From assembly GCA_017431005.1 (NCBI GenBank), contig JAFRLY010000012.1, positions 53,483 to 117,482 of the forward strand: DNA of 64,000 nucleotides, given 5' to 3'. The position numbers and the translations under genes are program-made. Positions within the stretch are counted from its first letter, which is position 1, and each line of letters starts with the position of its first letter. Below, piece after piece: positions 27,596 through 35,493 of the stretch. Origin of the DNA: Clostridia bacterium (lineage in GTDB: Bacteria > Bacillota > Clostridia > Christensenellales > Aristaeellaceae). The notes under the pieces were generated by a model. The model saw only the letters and a list, made by a program, of their open reading frames with translations, ran no database searches and was not told the origin of the DNA.

Positions 27596-28511
27596 GCAGC
27601 CAGGCCTCCGCTGTTTCCGCAATGGCATCCGCGTCCATTCCGTATATTTTTCTCAGATACTGCTGATCTCCCACAACTGAGGTAAAGCAGTCCTGCAAAC
27701 CGATCCGTTTCACCCGGCACCCGGCTCCCAGTTCGGCGATGATCTCGCACACTGCGCTGCCGAAGCCTCCGATAACATTGTGCTCTTCCACGGTCACCAG
27801 CCTGTTGAATCTTCCGGCCAGCTCCCGGATTTTTCCGCTGTCCATGGGCTTCAGGCAGGGAAAGCTGACCACCTCTGCCTGTATTCCCCGTTCCTGCAGC
27901 TGTTCAGCCGCCCGGACCGTCTGCGTCAGTATACCGCCTGCGCTCAGCAGAGCAATGTCTTTGCCGCTTCGCAGCGTGACAGCCTCCGGGACACGCCATC
28001 CCTCCACCGGGCCCGCATGAACCCGGGGCTCATTTCCCCGGCCCAGCCTGAGATATCCGGTTCCCGGCATATTCAGCATCACGCTGGTAACCGCTTCGGT
28101 TTCCGCCGGATCGCCCGGAGTGAAACAGGCCATCCCCGGAATCGCACGCATAACAGCCATGTCCTCTGTGGCATGGTGGCTCATACCCAGGCTTCCGTAT
28201 ACGAATCCTCCGCCGACGCAGACAATCTTCACTGCTGCTCCGGGATACGCGCAGTCGTTCCGGATCTGTTCCAGCGGCCGCAGCGTCGGAAAATTACCAA
28301 TGGAATAAACCACAGCCGTTCTGCCGCCGGCTGCCAGCCCGGCGGCCAGGCTGACCATACCCTGTTCGGCTATTCCCGCGTTGATAATTCTTTCCGGAAA
28401 CTGATCCCATACCGGCTTCAGCACGCCGAATCCGAGATCCCCTGTCAGCAGAACAATCCGGTCATTGTGCTTCATTTCACTTACCAGACTTCTGACAAAC
28501 GCGTCTCTCAC
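27588..28511 (-). CDS. Transketolase, C-terminal subunit
   Basis: 307-residue half of a split transketolase carrying the pyrimidine-binding and C-terminal domains (INAGIAEQGMVSLAAGLAAGG with the catalytic Glu, VTVEEHNVIGGFGSAV near the end). It needs the N-terminal subunit encoded just upstream for thiamine diphosphate binding. Start is GTG at 28511, overlapping the partner stop as GTGA, with GGAGG ten bases before. Placed among surface-glycan genes, it may serve a biosynthetic ketol transfer rather than the pentose phosphate pathway; that is inference. Confidence 0.88.
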   Translation of the reverse strand: MRDAFVRSLVSEMKHNDRIVLLTGDLGFGVLKPVWDQFPERIINAGIAEQGMVSLAAGLAAGGRTAVVYSIGNFPTLRPLEQIRNDCAYPGAAVKIVCVGGGFVYGSLGMSHHATEDMAVMRAIPGMACFTPGDPAETEAVTSVMLNMPGTGYLRLGRGNEPRVHAGPVEGWRVPEAVTLRSGKDIALLSAGGILTQTVRAAEQLQERGIQAEVVSFPCLKPMDSGKIRELAGRFNRLVTVEEHNVIGGFGSAVCEIIAELGAGCRVKRIGLQDCFTSVVGDQQYLRKIYGMDADAIAETAEAWLHE

Positions 28512-29389
28512 GGCCTCTGTTCCTCCAGTTCCTTCAGCGCTGCCTCATATTCCTCTCCCTGCGGTGTGCGGTAATGCCACAGGATATCGTTCTCCATGAA
28601 GGAAACGCCTTTGCCCTTGACTGTATTTGCAAGAATAACGGACGGTCTGCCGGATCCTGCCTGAGCTTTTGCCCATTCGAAGGCTTCCTGCAGCGCGGGA
28701 ATGCAGTGCCCGTCCACGGAAACGGCGTTCCATCCAAAGTCTTTCCATTTTTGTTCAAAAGGCTCAAGCTTCAGTGTCTCATTCACAGCGCCCAGGCTCT
28801 GCATATGGTTGTAATCAACCACGGCAATCAGTCTGTCCAGCCGGAACTGCGCCGATTGCAGCGCAGCTTCCCAGACGGATCCTTCATCGCATTCCCCGTC
28901 ACCCAGCACCACATAGGTGCGCCAGTCCAGCCCGTCCATCTTAGCTCCGAGGGCCATGCCGGCGCCGATTCCGAGCCCGTGGCCCAGGGATCCGGTGGAT
29001 ACCTCCACACCGGGAACCCCTTTGTGACTCACATGGCCGGAAAGAACTGAACCGTTCGCGTAATGCGTCTTCAGTTTTTCAACCGGAAAGAACCCGCTTT
29101 CCGCCAGGGCAGCATAGACCGCGCTTCCCGCATGCCCCTTGCTGAGGATCAGCCTGTCCCTCTCAGGCCAGTCCGGCCTGGAAGGATCCTTCCGCAGCAC
29201 AGAAGTATACAGCACGGCGATAATCTCCGCCACGCTGAATACACTGCCTATGTGGCTGCCCCGGCTCAGATGGCTCATTTCCAGCCCGTTCCGGCGGATC
29301 AGCCATGCCAGCACTCCGGGATCGTGCGTGTCGGGGCCCTCAGGTCCGAATCCCCTGTGTACCAGTGCTTCATAACTGTCCATGCTCAT
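28508..29389 (-). CDS. Transketolase, N-terminal subunit
   Basis: 293-residue half with the thiamine-diphosphate motif GDGECDEGSVWEAALQSAQF ending in VVDYN, and upstream LSKGHAGSAVYAAL and TGSLGHGLGIGAGMA. Together with the next gene it forms a full transketolase or DXS-like enzyme. ATGA overlap with the sugar-transferase gene. The first 25 residues are variable; a second ATG two codons on is possible. Confidence 0.88.
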   Translation of the reverse strand: MSMDSYEALVHRGFGPEGPDTHDPGVLAWLIRRNGLEMSHLSRGSHIGSVFSVAEIIAVLYTSVLRKDPSRPDWPERDRLILSKGHAGSAVYAALAESGFFPVEKLKTHYANGSVLSGHVSHKGVPGVEVSTGSLGHGLGIGAGMALGAKMDGLDWRTYVVLGDGECDEGSVWEAALQSAQFRLDRLIAVVDYNHMQSLGAVNETLKLEPFEQKWKDFGWNAVSVDGHCIPALQEAFEWAKAQAGSGRPSVILANTVKGKGVSFMENDILWHYRTPQGEEYEAALKELEEQRP

Positions 29390-30096
29390 TGATTTTTCTC
29401 TTTTCCGCTCTTTGCTTTTTCTCTCGCCATACCTTCTGCTTTTCCAAACACCCCGCGGATCGTTTCAGCCAGCAGCCGGCAGTCCAGCCCGAAGCTCTGG
29501 CTTTTTGCGTATTCAACCCGCAGCCTGTTCTTGTTCGGCAGAACAAGCCGTTCAAAATTTGCCACCGGGTCGTCCTCCCCCACGATTTCATCCTGGGAGA
29601 TATAGACAATGCTGCTCCGGTCTGTGATTCCGGGCCGCACCCACATGATGCACTGCTGGTCCGGCGTGTACTGTCTTGTGTAAAGCAGAAGCTCGGGCCG
29701 GGGACCCACAAAGCTCATGTCGCCCCTGATAATATTGAACAGCTGCGGCAGCTCATCCAGCTTCAGTCTGCGCATCACCCGGCCTGCACGCGTGACCCGG
29801 TCGTCATCCTTCGCTGTGCATCCGCCTGACTTGTCTGCGTCCACAACCATGCTGCGGAATTTGAAAATCACAAACGGCTGATTATGATATCCGCCCCGCA
29901 CTGCCCGGTAGAACACCGGCCCCTCGGAATCCAGCCTGACCCAGAGAGCCAGCGGAAGCATGATGATCAGCCCCGGAATCAGCAGAATCAGCGCCAGCAG
30001 CAGATCCAGCGCTCTTTTCACAACCTTGCTGTAAAAAGGATGGGACAGCGGTCCGTCCCAGTATGGTTCCTTAGGCAGCTCCAGCCTGTTTTTCAT
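29386..30096 (-). CDS. Polyprenyl-phosphate sugar-1-phosphate transferase
   Basis: 236-residue initiating phosphoglycosyl transferase that loads a sugar phosphate onto undecaprenyl phosphate at the cytoplasmic face. One hydrophobic helix (about 30-53, RALDLLLALILLIPGLI) is followed by GPVFYRAVRGG, FKFRSM and the catalytic region KLDELPQLFNIIRGDMSFVG. The ATG at 30096 follows GGGAGG at 11 bases; an upstream TTG abuts its own weak site. Likely the first step of an exopolysaccharide or wall glycan whose other glycosyltransferases are elsewhere. Confidence 0.9.
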   Translation of the reverse strand: MKNRLELPKEPYWDGPLSHPFYSKVVKRALDLLLALILLIPGLIIMLPLALWVRLDSEGPVFYRAVRGGYHNQPFVIFKFRSMVVDADKSGGCTAKDDDRVTRAGRVMRRLKLDELPQLFNIIRGDMSFVGPRPELLLYTRQYTPDQQCIMWVRPGITDRSSIVYISQDEIVGEDDPVANFERLVLPNKNRLRVEYAKSQSFGLDCRLLAETIRGVFGKAEGMAREKAKSGKEKNQ

Positions 30097-30124
30097 CCGC
30101 GATGTGTCCTCCCGCAACCTCTCT

Positions 30125-30994
30125 TTACTCCTGATGCTCCATCTGATCCAGCCAGTCGTTCAGACGTTCAAGCGCCTCCCGGCTGCTGTACTGCAGCACG
30201 ATTTTCCCCCGGGTCTCTGAACCGGTCAGCCTGCTCTTCATGCCGGTGCACCGGCAAAGCTTATCCTGCAGTTCATCAAGCTCCGGCGAAAGCGGTTTCC
30301 GCTTTCGTGTGTTATGTCCGGTCTTCACCGTCCTGGCTGAAGCAACCAGCTGCTCCATCTGGCGCACACTCAGGCCTTCATCGGCAGCCCTTCTGGCCAG
30401 CTGAATCTGAAGCTCCGGCCGTTCCCGCAGTCCGGCCAGCACCCGGGCATGACCGCCGCTGAGCAGTCCGTCCTTCACCATTTCCGTCACTTCATCCGGC
30501 AGGCTCAGCAGACGCAGCAGGTTGGCGACAACGGGCCTGCTTTTTCCAAGGCGCGCGCTGACCTTCTCCTGGGTATATCCGCATTGCCGCATCAGCGTAT
30601 CAATTCCCTTCGCCGCCTCGATGGCGTTCAGGTCTTCCCGCTGCAGATTCTCGATCAGAGCGATCTCCATCTGATGAATGATATCAATATCTTTTACAAT
30701 GCAGGGCAGTGTTTCAAGCCCGGCTTCACGCCCTGCCCGGAAGCGCCGTTCACCGGCAACAATCCGGTACCGTCCGTTGGCGGACGGCACCACCAGCAGC
30801 GGCTGCAGCACACCCTGCTCCCGGATGCTGTCTGCGAGCTGCGCGATGCTCTCACCGGAGAAGCTTTTTCTGGGCTGATCAGGATTCGGATCCAGATTTC
30901 CAACCGGAATCTCCTGAATGCTGGTCCCCCAGCTTTCAGCATCCTCGAACAGGGAATCCAGTCCCCTGCCAAGTCCGTGCACTTTCTTTGCCAT
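30125..30994 (-). CDS. parB: Chromosome partitioning protein ParB (Spo0J)
   Basis: 289-residue CTP-dependent DNA clamp that loads at parS. The start AKKVHGLGRGLDSLF, box I (PNPDQPRKSF), the GERRFRA box II, the helix-turn-helix KVSARLGKSRPVVANLLRLL (about 150-170) and a C-terminal dimer domain are present. 26 bp after parA. No copy of the parS palindrome was noticed in this window. Confidence 0.95.
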   Translation of the reverse strand: MAKKVHGLGRGLDSLFEDAESWGTSIQEIPVGNLDPNPDQPRKSFSGESIAQLADSIREQGVLQPLLVVPSANGRYRIVAGERRFRAGREAGLETLPCIVKDIDIIHQMEIALIENLQREDLNAIEAAKGIDTLMRQCGYTQEKVSARLGKSRPVVANLLRLLSLPDEVTEMVKDGLLSGGHARVLAGLRERPELQIQLARRAADEGLSVRQMEQLVASARTVKTGHNTRKRKPLSPELDELQDKLCRCTGMKSRLTGSETRGKIVLQYSSREALERLNDWLDQMEHQE

Positions 30995-31020
30995 ACAGAC
31001 GGTCTCCTGTCAATTCTGTC

Positions 31021-31791
31021 TTATTTCTTCCCCTTGTTTCTGGCCAGCACTTCCCTGGCCAGAGACTGGTAGGCCGCGGCGCCTGTGCTCTTCGGGTCAT
31101 AAATATTGATCGGTTCCCCGTGACTGGGGGCTTCCCCGAGGCGGACGTTCCGCGGAATCGTGGTGGCGAAAACCGTTTTCCTGAAATGCTTTTTCACCTG
31201 ATCCACCACCTGCAGGCCAAGGTTGGTCCGCCCGTCCAGCATCGTCAGCAGCACTCCCTCGATTTCCAGTCCGGGATTGATGCTGTGTTTGACTCTGTTG
31301 ATTGTTGACATCAGACTGGTTACACCCTCCAGCGCGTAATATTCGCACTGGATGGGAATCAGAACTGAATCTGCAGCCGCCAGTGCGTTCAGCGTCAGAA
31401 GGCTGAGGCTGGGAGGGCAGTCGATAAAGATATATTCATAATCATCCCGGATGCTGTTCAGCAGCCGTTTCAGGTAGAATTCCCTGCCCTCAACGCTGAC
31501 CAGTTCCACCTCCGCCCCCGCCAGCCGGATATCGGATCCGATCAGCCTGAGCTTTTTAACACCGGTCTTCTGAATGCAGTCCTCCGCCTTTGCCCGTCCC
31601 ATCAGCGCGTCATAGACGGAATTCCGTTCTCCAACGGAGCATCCAAGCCCGCTGGTGGTATTCCCCTGGGGATCCAGATCCGTCATCAGGACTTTTTTCC
31701 CCGCCTCCGCGATCGCCGCGGACAGATTAACGGCGGTTGTGGTTTTGCCCACCCCGCCTTTCTGATTGGCAATTGCTATGATTTTTCCCAT
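31021..31791 (-). CDS. parA: Chromosome partitioning ATPase ParA (Soj)
   Basis: 256-residue deviant-Walker ATPase: KGGVGKTTTAVNL at 10-22, IDCPPSLSLLTLNAL and TTIPRNVRLGEAPSHG near the end, as in Soj. It works with ParB in origin segregation and can affect DnaA. It follows rpiB by 29 bp, without a terminator between, so parAB probably share the rpiB promoter. Confidence 0.96.
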   Translation of the reverse strand: MGKIIAIANQKGGVGKTTTAVNLSAAIAEAGKKVLMTDLDPQGNTTSGLGCSVGERNSVYDALMGRAKAEDCIQKTGVKKLRLIGSDIRLAGAEVELVSVEGREFYLKRLLNSIRDDYEYIFIDCPPSLSLLTLNALAAADSVLIPIQCEYYALEGVTSLMSTINRVKHSINPGLEIEGVLLTMLDGRTNLGLQVVDQVKKHFRKTVFATTIPRNVRLGEAPSHGEPINIYDPKSTGAAAYQSLAREVLARNKGKK

Positions 31792-31820
31792 GGTAAGCTC
31801 CCTGACGAAGTGTAAAAATG

Positions 31821-32282
31821 TTACAGGATATCTTCCGGAGTTCCGCCGTTTTCAATGGCGGTGATCATATCGATCCGGCGCTGATGCCGTCCGCCTTCAA
31901 ACTCGGCGGTCAGCCAGTGCTTCGCGATCATCTTGGCCAGCTCACTGCCTACAACTCTTGCGCCCATGGTCAGAATATTGCTGTTGTTGTGGCGCTTGCT
32001 CATTTCCGCGCTGTATACATCGCTGCAGGTGCATACCCGGATTCCTCTGACCTTTCCGGCGGCGATACCGATTCCGATACCCGTGCCGCAGATCAGAATC
32101 CCCCGGTCGCATTCTCCGCGGGCCACCGCTTCAGCCGCTTTGTATCCGTATACAGGGTAATCGTCGCCCCGGTCCGGATTGTTGTTACCGAAATCCTTCC
32201 ACTCAAGTCCCATCTCGTCCAGCATGGCACTGATTTCATGCTTCAGTGCGATTCCCGTATGGTCACAGGCCAGCGCAATCAT
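31821..32282 (-). CDS. rpiB: Ribose-5-phosphate isomerase B
   Basis: 153-residue isomerase between ribose 5-phosphate and ribulose 5-phosphate. MIALACDHTGIALKH, CGTGIGIGIAA with the catalytic Cys, and the C-terminal GGRHQRRIDMI are diagnostic; allose and galactose isomerase relatives cannot be fully excluded. The ATG at 32282 has GGAG nine bases upstream and gives the standard length; upstream codons lie in the promoter region. First gene of the rpiB-parAB-glycan unit. Confidence 0.93.
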   Translation of the reverse strand: MIALACDHTGIALKHEISAMLDEMGLEWKDFGNNNPDRGDDYPVYGYKAAEAVARGECDRGILICGTGIGIGIAAGKVRGIRVCTCSDVYSAEMSKRHNNSNILTMGARVVGSELAKMIAKHWLTAEFEGGRHQRRIDMITAIENGGTPEDIL

Positions 32283-32310
32283 GACGCTCAACTCCGTTTC
32301 ATCAAAATAT

Positions 32311-32338
32311 TTGAAAAAGGCTTCAGTCCGTGTATAAT
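32311..32338 (+). promoter_or_regulatory. Promoter of the metal ABC transporter genes
   Basis: TTGAAA (32311-32316), 16 bp, TATAAT (32333-32338). It lies inside the predicted transcribed leader of rpiB. Confidence 0.7.
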
Positions 32339-32352
32339 GAAACCCGCTGGTA

Positions 32353-32381
32353 ATAATACAGCATCCTTTATGATTTTTCAA
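32353..32381 (-). promoter_or_regulatory. Promoter of rpiB-parA-parB
   Basis: Minus-strand TTGAAA (32376-32381), 17 bp, TATTAT (32353-32358). The -35 box touches the ribosome site of the opposite gene; the two predicted start points are about 1 bp apart. Confidence 0.6.
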
Positions 32382-32393
32382 GGAGGCGGACGC

Positions 32394-33155
32394 ATGGCAG
32401 GTCATCTTCGTCATTCATGCGATCTATGCCATATCGATGTGGAACAGGTTTCTGTCCGCCGGGGCGGACAGACGCTGCTGCAGGATGTATCCATGCACAT
32501 TCATTGCAGCCAGCTGACTGTCCTGATCGGGCAGAACGGAGCCGGAAAAACGACGCTGATCCGCGCCCTTCTGGGTGAAATCCCAAGCTCCGGTGTCATT
32601 CGTCATAAGGATACCGGGGGACGGAATATTCCGCATCTGCGTACCGGCTATGTGCCGCAGCATCTGTCATTCGATCCTGAAATGCCTCTGACGGTGGAGG
32701 ATTTTCTCGCTGCCGCCTTTTCCCGGAGGCCGGTCTGGACGGGTACATCTCCGAAAATAAAGCGGAAAATCCGTGAAGCTCTGACCGCTGTGGATGCGGC
32801 GGGTCTGGAAAAGACACCGCTTGGCAGATGCTCCGGAGGCGAGCTGCAGCGCGTTCTGCTGGCTCTGGCCCTGAATCCCGCGCCAGATCTTCTGGTTCTG
32901 GATGAACCCGTCAGCGGGATCGACCGGAACGGGCTCAGAATGTTCCTGGATACACTGGTCCGTCTGAAATCCTCCTATCATATGGCCATTCTTCTGGTCA
33001 GTCATGATCTCCGTCTTGTCCGGGAATACGCGGATCATGTTGTCCTCCTGGATAAATCCGTACTTGCGCAGGGCACGCCGGATGAGGTATTTGCTTCGCC
33101 GGAATTCGACACGGTTTTCGGATCCGGAGCCGAAAAGAAGGAGGCAGAGGAATAA
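32394..33155 (+). CDS. Metal ABC transporter ATPase, ZnuC/MntB-like
   Basis: 253-residue ATPase of the cluster that imports Zn or Mn. Walker A GQNGAGKTT (about 44-52), Q-loop GYVPQHL, signature CSGGELQRV, Walker B LLVLDEPVSG and a SHD switch are intact. GGAGG lies seven bases before the ATG at 32394; an open frame extends upstream but has no better start. The permease follows after one base. Metal identity is unknown. Confidence 0.9.
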   Translation: MAGHLRHSCDLCHIDVEQVSVRRGGQTLLQDVSMHIHCSQLTVLIGQNGAGKTTLIRALLGEIPSSGVIRHKDTGGRNIPHLRTGYVPQHLSFDPEMPLTVEDFLAAAFSRRPVWTGTSPKIKRKIREALTAVDAAGLEKTPLGRCSGGELQRVLLALALNPAPDLLVLDEPVSGIDRNGLRMFLDTLVRLKSSYHMAILLVSHDLRLVREYADHVVLLDKSVLAQGTPDEVFASPEFDTVFGSGAEKKEAEE

Positions 33156-33156
33156 A

Positions 33157-33996
33157 ATGGAAGCAATCTATGCACTGATGGATTCTGTCCTGCCTCCGGA
33201 AGCCTATCAGTTCACCTTTATGAAAAATGCCTTTCTCGCCATCCTGTTGCTCACGCCGCTGCTGGGCCTGCTGGGCACCATGGCGGTCAATCATCAGATG
33301 GCTTTCTTTTCCGATGCGCTTGGCCATTCTGCTCTCACAGGAATCGGGCTCGGCATTATTCTCGGACTTCGGAACGATCTGGCAGCCATGCTTGTTTTCG
33401 GTATCATCTGGGCTGTTCTGATCTGCCTGATCAGGCAGTCCGGCTCAGCATCCGCGGATACAGTCATTTCCGTTTTTTCTTCCACTTCCATTGCCGCCGG
33501 CCTGCTGATCCTTGCCAGAGGCGGGAAATTCGCCAGATATTCTTCCCTGCTGATCGGTGATGTTCTTGCGGTCACACCGTCTGATCTGCTTTATCTGCTG
33601 ATTGCTCTGATCATCACCGTGCTCCTCTGGATCTGGATATACAACGCGCTGCTGCTGACCAGCGTGGATATGTCTCTGGCCCGTTCGCGCGGTATCCGGA
33701 CACGCCTGGTTGAAACCGCCTTTGTCGTCATGGTGGCTGTTGCCGTTATGCTGTCCATCCGCTGGGTCGGTGTGATGCTGATCAACGCGCTGCTGATCCT
33801 GCCTGCCGCTGCCGGGCGTAATCTGGCCCGCTCAACCCGGCAGCACGCCTGCTGGACGGTCGGCATCGCGCTTTTCAGCGGAATTGCCGGGCTGACCCTG
33901 GCTTACTATCTGGATACCAGTGCCGGCGCGTCCATCGTCCTCGTAGCCGCCCTGTGCTATGCGCTCAGCCTGGCCGCCAGGAGATTCCGTAAATAG
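33157..33996 (+). CDS. Metal ABC transporter permease, ZnuB-like
   Basis: 279-residue membrane protein with about eight helices (start MEAIYALMDSVLPPEAYQF, then LAILLLTPLLGLLGTMAVNHQMAFFSDALGHSAL, the family's conserved second-helix segment). The ATG overlaps the preceding gene's ribosome spacing (GGAATAAAATGG). No binding-protein gene lies in this window; the pair may use one from elsewhere. A bidirectional terminator follows. Confidence 0.88.
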   Translation: MEAIYALMDSVLPPEAYQFTFMKNAFLAILLLTPLLGLLGTMAVNHQMAFFSDALGHSALTGIGLGIILGLRNDLAAMLVFGIIWAVLICLIRQSGSASADTVISVFSSTSIAAGLLILARGGKFARYSSLLIGDVLAVTPSDLLYLLIALIITVLLWIWIYNALLLTSVDMSLARSRGIRTRLVETAFVVMVAVAVMLSIRWVGVMLINALLILPAAAGRNLARSTRQHACWTVGIALFSGIAGLTLAYYLDTSAGASIVLVAALCYALSLAARRFRK

Positions 33997-34012
33997 TAAA
34001 TTCCGGCCATAT

Positions 34013-34050
34013 AAAACACCGCCTGCGGTTCACTGCGCAGGCGGTGTTTT
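34013..34050. terminator. Bidirectional terminator between the permease and prs genes
   Basis: 15-bp perfect stem (AAAACACCGCCTGCG and its complement), with A/T tracts on both flanks. It serves convergent genes on both strands. Confidence 0.9.
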
Positions 34051-34061
34051 ATGTCTGTCTT

Positions 34062-35279
34062 TTAAACCAGCCGGATGCCGGCTTCCTTCTGTTCGTTCTC
34101 GTAGCGTTTGATCAGGCCGTGGATCCGTTCATAGGGTGTCAGCAGCTTGCTGAGGCTGCGGTCATGATTCAGTGTGGCGATGATATAGGAAATATACTTA
34201 CTCATATCGGCCTCAATGAACCACTCGGTCTCCTTCAGTTCCGGAATCCGGTAGGTCAGGTTGGTGGATATCACCCGGTCGATGATCCCCTCCCGGTAGG
34301 CCTTTTCAAAATTATCCAGTCCGTTTGTGAAAAGAGCGAAGGTGCAGCCGGCAAAAATGCGGTTTGCCTTCCGCTTTTTCAGTTCCCGTGCCAGGTCGAT
34401 AATGCTTTCGCCGCTGGAAATCATATCGTCGGCAACGAAAACATCCTTTCCCTCCACTGTGCTTCCCAGGTATTCATGAGCGACGATAGGATTCCGCCCG
34501 TTCACAATGCGGGTATAATCGCGGCGCTTATAGAACAGGCCCATATCCAGCCCCAGTACGGAGGCATAGAAAATGTTCCGGTCAATGGCGCCTTCGTCAG
34601 GCGAAACGATCATCAGGTGATCCTTATCGATCCGCAGTGTCTTGTCCCGTTTCAGAAGCGCCTTGAAAATCTGATAGCTCGGCATGATACTCTCAAACCC
34701 GGTGGTGGGAATCGCGTTCTGGACCCGCGGGTCATGCGCGTCAAAGGTGACTATATTGCTGACGCCCATGGCAGCCAGATCCTGCAGAGCCATTGCGCAG
34801 TCCAGGCTTTCCCGGGAACTGCGCCTGTGCTGCCGGCCTTCGTACAGCATGGGCATAATCACGGTCACGCGCTTGGCTTTTCCGCCCATGGCTGCGATAA
34901 TCCGCTTCACGTTCATGAAGTGCTCATCCGGTCCCATCGGCACCTGCCGTCCGAACATATCGTATGTGATATTGTAGGCTCCGACGTCCGCCAGGATATA
35001 AATATCATACCCGCGGATGGTCTCCTTGATCATCCCCTTGGCTTCCCCGTTGCCGAAGCGCGGGCAGCTGACGTTGATCAGGAAATCCTGCCGTTCCTCA
35101 CCCGGAGTTGTACGCATATCACCCGGGGATGATTCCTCCGCGTGATCACGCCATTTCTTCAGCCAGTTATTGACTTTTTGGCCCATTTCCTCGGTTCCCG
35201 GCATCGCGATGAGTCCCAGAGGACCCACAGGATAAGTCAGAAAAGAATCATTGTTCCAGGCACTGACAAAATCAGTCAT
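34062..35279 (-). CDS. prs: Ribose-phosphate pyrophosphokinase, long form
   Basis: 405-residue PRPP synthetase, about 90 longer than the usual 315. Present: flexible-loop KRRDYTR and NGRNPIVAHEYLGS, and the PRPP-loop region FVADDMISSGESI, which differs from the common DDMIDTAGT. The N-terminal 70 residues (MTDFVSAWNNDSFLTYPVG, LINVSCPRFGNGE) are extra, and GYDIYILADVGAYNITYDMFG precedes a PMGPDEHFMNVKRII match to the ATP-binding part. The start at 35279 follows GGGAGG; an upstream GTG overlaps that site. Phosphoribosyl transfer chemistry is likely but regulation may differ. Confidence 0.85.
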   Translation of the reverse strand: MTDFVSAWNNDSFLTYPVGPLGLIAMPGTEEMGQKVNNWLKKWRDHAEESSPGDMRTTPGEERQDFLINVSCPRFGNGEAKGMIKETIRGYDIYILADVGAYNITYDMFGRQVPMGPDEHFMNVKRIIAAMGGKAKRVTVIMPMLYEGRQHRRSSRESLDCAMALQDLAAMGVSNIVTFDAHDPRVQNAIPTTGFESIMPSYQIFKALLKRDKTLRIDKDHLMIVSPDEGAIDRNIFYASVLGLDMGLFYKRRDYTRIVNGRNPIVAHEYLGSTVEGKDVFVADDMISSGESIIDLARELKKRKANRIFAGCTFALFTNGLDNFEKAYREGIIDRVISTNLTYRIPELKETEWFIEADMSKYISYIIATLNHDRSLSKLLTPYERIHGLIKRYENEQKEAGIRLV

Positions 35280-35323
35280 GGCGACCTCCCTCACATCGCA
35301 TCGAATAACGGGATGACGCTTTT

Positions 35324-35352
35324 ATTATACACTTTCCCCGGGTTCTTGTTAA
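35324..35352 (-). promoter_or_regulatory. Promoter of prs
   Basis: Minus-strand TTAACA (35347-35352), 17 bp, TATAAT (35324-35329), with a leader of about 40 nt. Confidence 0.75.
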
Positions 35353-35404
35353 GAGTGAATTCTGGTTAAAAGCAGTTCATTTTATTCCATTCTTGCTCTT
35401 TTCC

Positions 35405-35433
35405 TTGATTCCGCAGTCAAAAAAAGATAAAAT
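35405..35433 (+). promoter_or_regulatory. Promoter of the polysaccharide deacetylase gene
   Basis: TTGATT (35405-35410), 17 bp, TAAAAT (35428-35433). A small hairpin (TGACCG/CGGTCA, near 35449-35471) lies in the leader. Confidence 0.65.
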
Positions 35434-35493
35434 GTACTGTCTGGTATCTGACCGTTTTTTCATAGCGGTCAATCTGTAACGGAGGAAGCGTTC

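Noticed and set aside
30125-31791. parS sites near parAB
   Set aside because: No TGTTTCACGTGAAACA-like palindrome was noticed. Its absence from this window does not rule out sites elsewhere.
32394-33996. Complete metal importer with binding protein
   Set aside because: Only the ATPase and permease are present. The gene that follows is a PRPP synthetase on the other strand.
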